This document shows positions 56,766 through 64,000 of a stretch of 64,000 nt of DNA, piece by piece; the stretch's first letter is position 1; every line of letters begins with the position of its first letter. Location: positions 496,001-560,000 of the forward strand of contig BGZK01000136.1 in NCBI GenBank assembly GCA_005406025.1, given 5' to 3'. Below the pieces are notes generated by a model, which saw only the letters and a program-made list of their open reading frames with translations, had not been told where the DNA came from and searched no databases. Both the position numbers and the translations under genes were made by a program. This DNA is from Eumeta japonica (Eukaryota; Arthropoda; Insecta; Lepidoptera; Psychidae).

Positions 56766-59700
56766 CTGAAACAATCGCATTGTCAATAAGGTAAACTGAA
56801 AACGGTTTAGTGTTATTATGCTGAGCGAAAGGTATTTTATCCAGTTTGTGGTTGAATTCGTTGATTAATAATATTGTAATCTTTAATTTAACTACAATTT
56901 TTATATCGTCCGTTTGGGAAATCATAAAATATTTGGTAAATAAATATAGAGCTTATTGAAGCTTTCTTTAAAAAATATGCATCCAATGGTACGGTTTTTG
57001 TATTACTTTTGTTTCATTCTTCAAAAGTCCATTTTAACGTGTTTTTCTGTACGTGTACTTATGTAGTGTAAATGAATTTATTTATAACATAATACGAAAT
57101 CAAACTTTAATAAAATATACCTCATATGTTAAAAATTTATCTAAATAATCATGAATGTCTAACAGTGTAATTATATTGTGATTCTGGTTGGGTCAGTTAG
57201 TTACTTTTATAATAGGCAATATTTTTTGACCCGATAGCGACAAAGTGATCAACAAAGATAGGTGCGTGAAAATCATAGTGATGATTGTTCATTTTTGATG
57301 CAGTGGCTAACTACATAATAAACTAATCGATGTTAATTCGAATATCAAAAATGTCGCTGAGGAACGAACAGGGCGAAAAAAATTAATTTTACTTGTACAA
57401 CATTCAGATTCTACAACATACATGCTATTATGCGAGCATATGCAAGCAGGGGAAACAGGTATTTATTCAAGGTGAAAAATATATACATCATAAAAAATGA
57501 CAATAATGTAACAATTCGACTAAATACCTGTTCATGATGCGAACGCATTTCCGATAACGAGTACGCATTAAATCCTAGCAGTTTCCGCCGCTGTAGTTTC
57601 ATTAACATTTAAAGCCGACCACGACTGATAGTAGGCTACCGGTGCGTCTGTCCGTGCCTGTCGCCGTAAGTCACGTCATGCGCGTAGATAACATCGCGCG
57701 GTGTCCAATGTCGCGACGTCTTTATGGTAAGCCTCTATGGTTTCCTCTGTTCGTCCACTATTTTGTTGTGTGGATTGGTAGATAAAGCGAGAAAGTTATG
57801 ATTAGCAAAGCGCGTATACGACGGCGTGAAGGATGCACAAAAGTGCAAGAAAAGAAATAATATTTTTAATATACGAAAACGCGTGCAGAAAAATAAATGA
57901 GCTTGAAACGTGAGCAGCAAGGATTACTTATAATAAAAAGAAATCCGTACAAGACTCGATAAATTTTGATGTATATAAGATTGTAATTTTGTAACAATTA
58001 AAATCCCTGTGTGAGCGCAATAGGGTTTAAAGAGCTGAGAAGATCGGTGTCAATTACTACAATGCACTTATCGAAATGCGCATAACATTACAAATTAAAT
58101 GCTCTATTGATTGATAAATACCTATATGGTTCAAGTTTAGTAATTTTTCAGCCAGAAGAAAAAAATTTGTCCTAAAAAACTTAGTCCTAACTTATTACCG
58201 GCAGTGTTTCTCTTGCACAATACTCTATCACAGTTTCTAAAAACTATACACGTAACACAATTATAGCAGTGGTAGCTAAAGAAATACGATATTCCAGAAG
58301 TATTTGGCTCGTGAACAAATCGTTCCTAGAGGAATTTATATTGTATAAATTTGAAATTAGTATATAATGCATAGAGTCAAATTACTTACGGCTTCATTGT
58401 AAATAATGAGAAGTTGAGAATATTAAATATTACTGATCTACAAACTATTTTTCTCTGTTTTCTCATTGTATTTTTTATGATTAGCTTCGATATTTTATAG
58501 TACATTTTCTTTATGCACATTTTGTTTGAATATATCTCGCTAAAAAAAAAGTTCAATTTTTTTAACTGGCAACACTGTGATATATTTAGTATCATGCTAA
58601 TAATATTAAAGGGATTTTAATAGTTTTATATAAGATTCATACACCTGTTTTTTATTTTTACTTCAATTTTATTTCTTTAACATTTATAATAGTGTGTTGG
58701 AAGCAAAAGGCATTTATATAACATTGGAGTCAACACTGATATCATTACAATAGTTATTTTAATTATTGGATTCCTCTAAGTTTTCTGCGCTTCTAACTTC
58801 GTCATATAATCTATATTTTTTTAAGCATTCTGTATATCATATAATATTACATTGAAACGAATTGATTGTTTTAGCATTTAAATATCGGATGTAAAATTCG
58901 ATTAAAAATTAAATATTATTTCACATATTAACGGTTCTAAATAAAATATTAGAGTAATATTAAAAAAAAAAGAACAGTATGAAATCAAAATTTACAACGA
59001 AAGTAACTTAATCGAATATAATGTATTATTCATATTAAAAAATGTGTTTATATCTGAGATAAGAGAAATTGTATTCCGTTTTTTACAATATAGAGTAGGC
59101 TTCACCACCAAAAGATGGCGCCACCTTTCATATCACAACGCGACAAGCCTACGACGACACCCGAACTAGAAGGTCGTGATGTATTTACTACTGTGATAAA
59201 ATTTAGAATCGGGTCGCGGGCGAAACGGCCGCAAGGACACGCGCGTGACGCGGCGGAAGTCGTGACTTAAGTTTTGTAAGTGCGCTCGTGAGGATGAAAA
59301 GCTCGGTCGCTGATACCGGCCGGTTATGCTCGATTACATAAGTGTATCGATGTTATGCTTTTCAAGCGAAATCAACATTTTCTCCTTGAATATCCAAATT
59401 TATTTTGTTTTAAGTACAAATTTAGCACCTTAACCCTGTGACGGTCGCTTGATATTTGTATTACATATTTTTAAATTTCATTAATTAACTGCCACAAACT
59501 TAGTGGTCTACTCGTGTTTCCACTTCTATTTTTGAAATCAAATATTTTATGTTTTGAAATGTTTTTTTTAAGCAATCGATGGTTTCGAAAATTGAAATTT
59601 CATAAATAATGATAGTATGAACAAGAAATATAATTTTATATAATGAATTAGAAAATTAATAATATTTATTGTCCATATCGAGAATAGAAATATGTTAAAT

Positions 59701-62333
59701 TATTGGATTCAATTTTTTAAAAACGTCATAGAAAATTGGAAAAGGGAACATTTATGTATCCACATTTATCTACAAAAAAGAATAAAAGTTTAAAAACGCT
59801 ATGAGATAAAAAGAAGAGTAACTAGTACACCGTAAGTATAATTTGCATATATATGAAAAAAATTAATGAAAATCAGTTTTCACCTTCTTCATTCACGATA
59901 TTAGTAATCCAATTATTCCAAAAAATGTCGCATATATGTTACTGCTTTTATTCAATAAGACTTTAATTAAATAAACTAAATGATAATTCATGTATTATTT
60001 TGTAACAAAAAATTAAAAGATCACTTTATACTGTTTTGCTTATTCATAGATTGTTAAAAAAAATTCTATTAAGAATGTGCCAAATAAGTTTTTATGTATT
60101 ACAATTACTGACGTTTTCTTCTGTTCTTGGTATATTAAGTAATTTGTATATACTGGTTGTCTTGTATTATGTAGATCATGCTATTGTAATAAGTTGTTAA
60201 TTACTTGTTAATCATCGCTAGCAACTGTTTCTTCTGTTGTCTCTCACAGTTTCCACGTATAAATAAATATAGAATCAGTATTTGAGAGCAGTCTGAAATA
60301 TATAAAAAAAAAAACTGGATCATTAATAATTTTCTAAAAACTTTCCTTTAACAAAGTAAACGACATTGATATATTTATCGAGTTCAACTATTTACAAGAA
60401 AAGGAAAATGTAATACATTTGTACAGCCGTAATTTCAAGATTTCTCAACAGATGGCGTTGATATATTTGTCATCAAACAAAAAGAATATTTAAATTCTAT
60501 ATTTTTAAAATAGCAAGAATTATCAAGAAATTGACGCACGAGAACAAATCGATTTGACATTTACAAATCAATTTTCAGTTGCAAACACAAAATCATTCTT
60601 GTTTTTGCAATATTGTAACATTCCGCGGTTCAAAATAATAACTTATCATACGAAATCTACGAAATAATCAATTTCGTATCTCGAAGCGGTGCGCGAGCTT
60701 TAAAACTCGGGCCGCGAAAGCTTGCGACATCAAAAGAGCCGGCGTCGGGCTTATCTCGAATTAAAACACAATAAAGAACACGCCGTCGCGTATCGCGACC
60801 ATCTGCGAGTTAAATATGGTAGCCTAAATCCGCCCATGTGAACTCGGCACATGTCTTTGTACCCGCACGACGCCGTGGGCTTCGTGTGCTTTTCTGTCTT
60901 CTCGTTTCATCTGAATCGTACATACACTTGTTATGCTACGCTGGAAATTTTTATGTAACAATGAGTCGCGTTGGAACGCTCACATATTGTTGCTGCCTTA
61001 AAAGATAGTTTTTATTCTTTTAATAATGAAGTTTAGAACAATTGAAACTTCAATCCATCTCTTGCTTTTTGCGTAAGATACAAATCGATAGTGTCTGTTC
61101 TATTGAAAGGTACCGGGGTACTCGATTCGAATCGATTTTCGGTCTATATAACGAAACATTATGATACTAAGTTTAAATTGTATTTTATTTAATTAGGTGA
61201 CTATTGATAAGTAATACAATACACACGATAGATACACAAAATCTGCGTTAAGTATATGAATAATTAGGTCTAAAAATTCTCTCTATATTGTAACATATAA
61301 CAAAAAAATACCCATTTTGTGTTTATTAAATATGGACAATTCCATTATTTTTTTTTTATCAATTTGAACTTAATTATTTGTGCAAAATAATACCACTTTT
61401 ATGTAGTCTTCTCTTTAGCGATAGTTTTATATAAAGTGGTGAGAAAGCAATGAAAATGGCCTATTTCTTTTCATTTCGTTTGACGTTATTTTAGTTAGGT
61501 ATCCTCATCAAGAAAATGCCAGCGATGCGTCTACTTTATCAGAGAAATAGGATTCGGTCGCTGCCTTAAGACCTAAAAGCTCATAACGCAGTTTCATCAA
61601 GCGGGGTCGCACCTACAAATTTTTATTAAGGGCGTAATCGCCGCTTAAGTCTCCGTATAATTTTGTCATTAACGCCCCACCGCCGGCGCGCGCGCCTCGC
61701 CGCGGCGTGATCGACGCCTTTTAATATTATCGCTGTAATAAGTGCGTCCAATATAATGTTTTTTTTTATATAACTTTCAAGCGACTACTGTTAAGTCGTT
61801 GTAATTTCGAATCAAACTACATTAATGTGGTAACTAGTCGATGCATTCGAGTAATTGCTATTTTGATCAGTCACTGAATAGTAATATAATGATGTGGAAA
61901 TAAGAAATTGCAAGTATTTATTAATGAAAGATATTTTGTTTTGAAAAGTAGTTATATCATCCTTCATTGCAAAATATTTTTATATTTTATTTTACAACAG
62001 TTCTGTGATTCTGTGATAATAGTAAAAAATGTTAATGGGATCATCGTTTTATTTTTAGCTGTGTTTGTCTTTCAACATTATCACAAGCATCAATGAATCC
62101 ACGAACTTGTAAAGGAGCGACGTCCATGCGAAAAAACCATGCTTTGGTAAACACAATCATGCCCTTCGAAACGACTGACATTCTTAAGAATCATTTTCTT
62201 ACAATTTGGAAAGTCATGGTTAGACCAGATGGTAAAAGTTTAATGGAGGTTATGCACTTAGTTTTTTAAGGAATGAATTTACTTATAACGATGTACCCAT
62301 AATTCGGTTAGCACTAATTTAAAACAATATTAG

Positions 62334-62397
62334 GTGCATGGTAGGACGGTCGACTTTCAAACCGAAGGTCTAAGGGTTCGATTCCGCGCGTGCATAA
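62334..62397 (+). repeat. tRNA-like sequence (SINE head or tRNA pseudogene)
   Basis: GCATGGTAGGACGGTCGACT followed by TTCAAACCGAAGGTC (anticodon-arm-like) and AAGGGTTCGATTCC (strong B-box) has tRNA order and spacing. The acceptor ends do not pair well, so it is not a working tRNA gene. Confidence 0.5.
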
Positions 62398-62713
62398 ATG
62401 AGTTATCTGAACTTAAGTACATTAGTTTATTCAACAATACCTCTAGCTAGAGGAAAGTATCATGACCAACCTAAAACTTTGAGTGTGTGTGAAACCCTTA
62501 TACAGAGGGAGTTCGCAATCTGTCATGATGGGTTCGAACTGCAAAGCGTGGTTGCTTATCAATATGGCAACTCTGAAAATTTCATAAATATAATTTCGAA
62601 ATGTAATATACACTTAAATAAATATATTAGTTATATATTATTTTGTGTTTCGATGAGTAGTTTTGTACAAGTTTTAAAACGAAATGAAATTTCCTAAGTG
62701 TAGTAGCAATATA

Positions 62714-63220
62714 TTTTGACGTGACAACGGCTTATAAATTGGTTTGCCGGGTGACACTTCAAGAAACTGCGTTACGCTCCGCTCACGTTATGCGCTCACA
62801 ATGAGAGCGAGTGAGAGGCACGCGTCCCTTCCACTCGGGCATGGTTAGCCCGCCTAAGAGCGAGAGAGACAGACATAAAAAGTGAAAGACACGCGTCCCT
62901 TCCACTCGAGCACAGTTAGCCCGCCTAAGAGCGAAATGTATTGCAAGTTATTGTATGTATATTTGTATATAAATACGTATGTATGTGTAAAGGTAAAAAT
63001 AAAATTTTGTTAATATGAAATTCAGTGCGAGATTCTTTGTATAAATTAATGTTTTAAATATAATTCTTTGTATAAATAAATGTTTTAAATTGTTACTATT
63101 ATTTCATCCTTCTTCCTACTATACGAATGAATATTCACATTAAAATGATTTTACCACTCAAAGTCGTTGTCACGTAAAACTTTCGCCCGTATACCGACTT
63201 TACAGGCAACCAATTTTTTT
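62714..63220 (-). mobile_element. unclassified ~0.5-kb repeat, copy B (inverted)
   Basis: This is the reverse-orientation relative of 41471-41943 with the same two ends. It carries an internal 71-bp tandem duplication (62811-62934) with CACGCGTCCCTTCCACTCG and AGCCCGCCTAAGAGCGA in both units. Copy A lacks this duplication and differs most in that region. Confidence 0.8.
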
Positions 63221-63564
63221 AATCGTGGTCTTTTTTTTTGGTGAAGAATAACTTTAGATATAAGGTGATTCTTTTTTGTTGTCCTTTAAACGCGTTATAA
63301 ACAGATGTTCTCACATAGTCAAACGCTGGACAAGGCGTCTTGCTCTAACATAATTTTAAATTACTACAGAAGACAGCTGGTTCTTTAGGGCGTTAATTAT
63401 TAATAATCTCATCGAGTGCGCCCTAATGCAGTTTAGTATTATAACGTATAATTGTAGATCAAAGGTCTCTATAATGAAAAAATAAATTTATCGAAAGGCA
63501 AGCGCTGTTAACTAGTTATTAAGTCATGTTCTAATCACATTCCTGCTGATGCATAACAGCCCAC

Positions 63565-63594
63565 AAACGTTTTATTTCATAAAATAAAACGTTT
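63565..63594. repeat. perfect 13-bp palindromic hairpin
   Basis: AAACGTTTTATTT and AAATAAAACGTTT are perfect inverted arms around CATA. It lies just beyond the mariner fragment at 63660. Confidence 0.85.
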
Positions 63595-63659
63595 AATAAG
63601 ACGAATAAACGTAAAATAAGAATTTAGTCAAGTGCAAGTCGCTAACTAAAGTTGTCGCC

Positions 63660-63922
63660 AGTGCAATGATAACGTCCCGGACCGACGACTTAACATATTC
63701 ACGTGGGTCGATCTGACAGTCCGTAAAAAAATCAAAAACTGAGCAAGCTAACAGGCTGCTTTTATTATTGTCTTTCAAAATAGCATCCCTTGAGATTGAT
63801 ACATCGCTGTAATCGATGGAACTACTAAGAGAAACACTTTACCCACTCGCACTTAGGGGTCGCTTCGACGGCCTTTTCATATGCAGCCACTGCTTCCTCG
63901 ACGTCCGTAAACTGCTTTCCTC
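63660..63922 (-). mobile_element. mariner C-terminal fragment
   Basis: The minus strand reads FTDVEEAVAAYEKAVEATPK then CEWVKCFS, FHRLQRCINLKGCYFERQ and a post-coding tail with TTTTTGATTTTTTTACGGAC. The coding part is the last ~50 residues of a mori/mellifera-type mariner transposase. The same protein end and tail appear in the copy at 24590-25520. The rest of the element may continue past 64000 or be lost. Confidence 0.8.
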
Positions 63923-64000
63923 GGAGTTGTTGATTTATTTTAGGATATAAATATAATCTAAACATAAATGTAGTAGTAGTAGTTATTTGTTTGTTTAACG

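Larger units (their letters stand above)
56766..64000 (-). other. trh upstream intron (partial) leading toward the bHLH exon
   Basis: The exon at 56689-56765 has an upstream acceptor, so this stretch is intronic or carries small upstream exons I could not recognise. It holds repeat copy B (62714-63220), a tRNA-like sequence (62334-62397), a palindrome (63565-63594) and a mariner fragment (63660-63922). Modest GC-rich spots lie at 57600-57730, 59200-59290, 60680-60870 and 61660-61720. I looked for a bHLH-coding exon (ER...RR, KASIIRL) on the minus strand and saw none. Confidence 0.7.

Noticed and set aside
62334..62397. Functional tRNA gene
   Set aside because: The B-box is good, but the acceptor stem does not pair and the D-arm is irregular.
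1..64000. TACGTG sites (Trh:Tango binding core) in the introns as evidence of autoregulation
   Set aside because: By eye their number is about what chance predicts for a 6-mer on both strands (around 30 in 64 kb), and some lie in repeats.

Overview
The window reads as animal nuclear DNA, most likely from a moth or butterfly. It is AT-rich, has very long introns with GT-AG splice sites, and carries mariner, PIF/Harbinger, hAT-like, R1-clade LINE and tRNA-derived repeats of the kind common in Lepidoptera. The order rests on general resemblance of these repeats and is an inference. I see no bacterial, plasmid or CRISPR features.

One host gene dominates: the downstream part of trachealess (trh), the insect member of the NPAS1/NPAS3 group of bHLH-PAS transcription factors. 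It lies on the minus strand from about 56765 to 8763. Eight coding exons can be joined in frame: 56689-56765, 47636-47725, 35670-35832, 26473-26597, 19828-20021, 19147-19256, 10107-10254 and 8763-9966. Together they encode about 702 residues: the run into PAS-A, PAS-A, a linker, PAS-B and a long low-complexity C-terminal region. The bHLH exon(s) and promoter are not visible and must lie beyond position 64000.

Downstream of trh (1-8762) is intergenic or 3' UTR sequence. It holds a 2.73-kb PIF/Harbinger DNA transposon (984-3713, TTA target duplication) with two decayed genes on opposite strands, each partly inside the other's intron. Related direct repeats (724-907 and 4171-4313) lie on either side of it.

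The introns hold one nearly complete dead mariner (42258-43448) and three fragments of a second, mori/mellifera-like mariner group. They also hold a 5'-truncated R1-clade LINE tail (37750-38640), a hAT-type MITE with a perfect 8-bp target duplication (33315-33481) and a second likely one (15926-16084). A ~0.5-kb repeat is present twice in inverted orientation 20.8 kb apart (41471-41943 and 62714-63220). There are further long-inverted-repeat elements, tRNA-like SINE heads, degenerate hexamer arrays and TA microsatellites. Several GC-rich noncoding patches stand out from the AT-rich background and are candidate regulatory DNA. One of them (13380-13880) is dense in GCCAT motifs.

I found no convincing new multi-gene system. 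The most unusual structures are the interleaved Harbinger genes, the inverted repeat pair and the possible Polycomb-type element in a trh intron.
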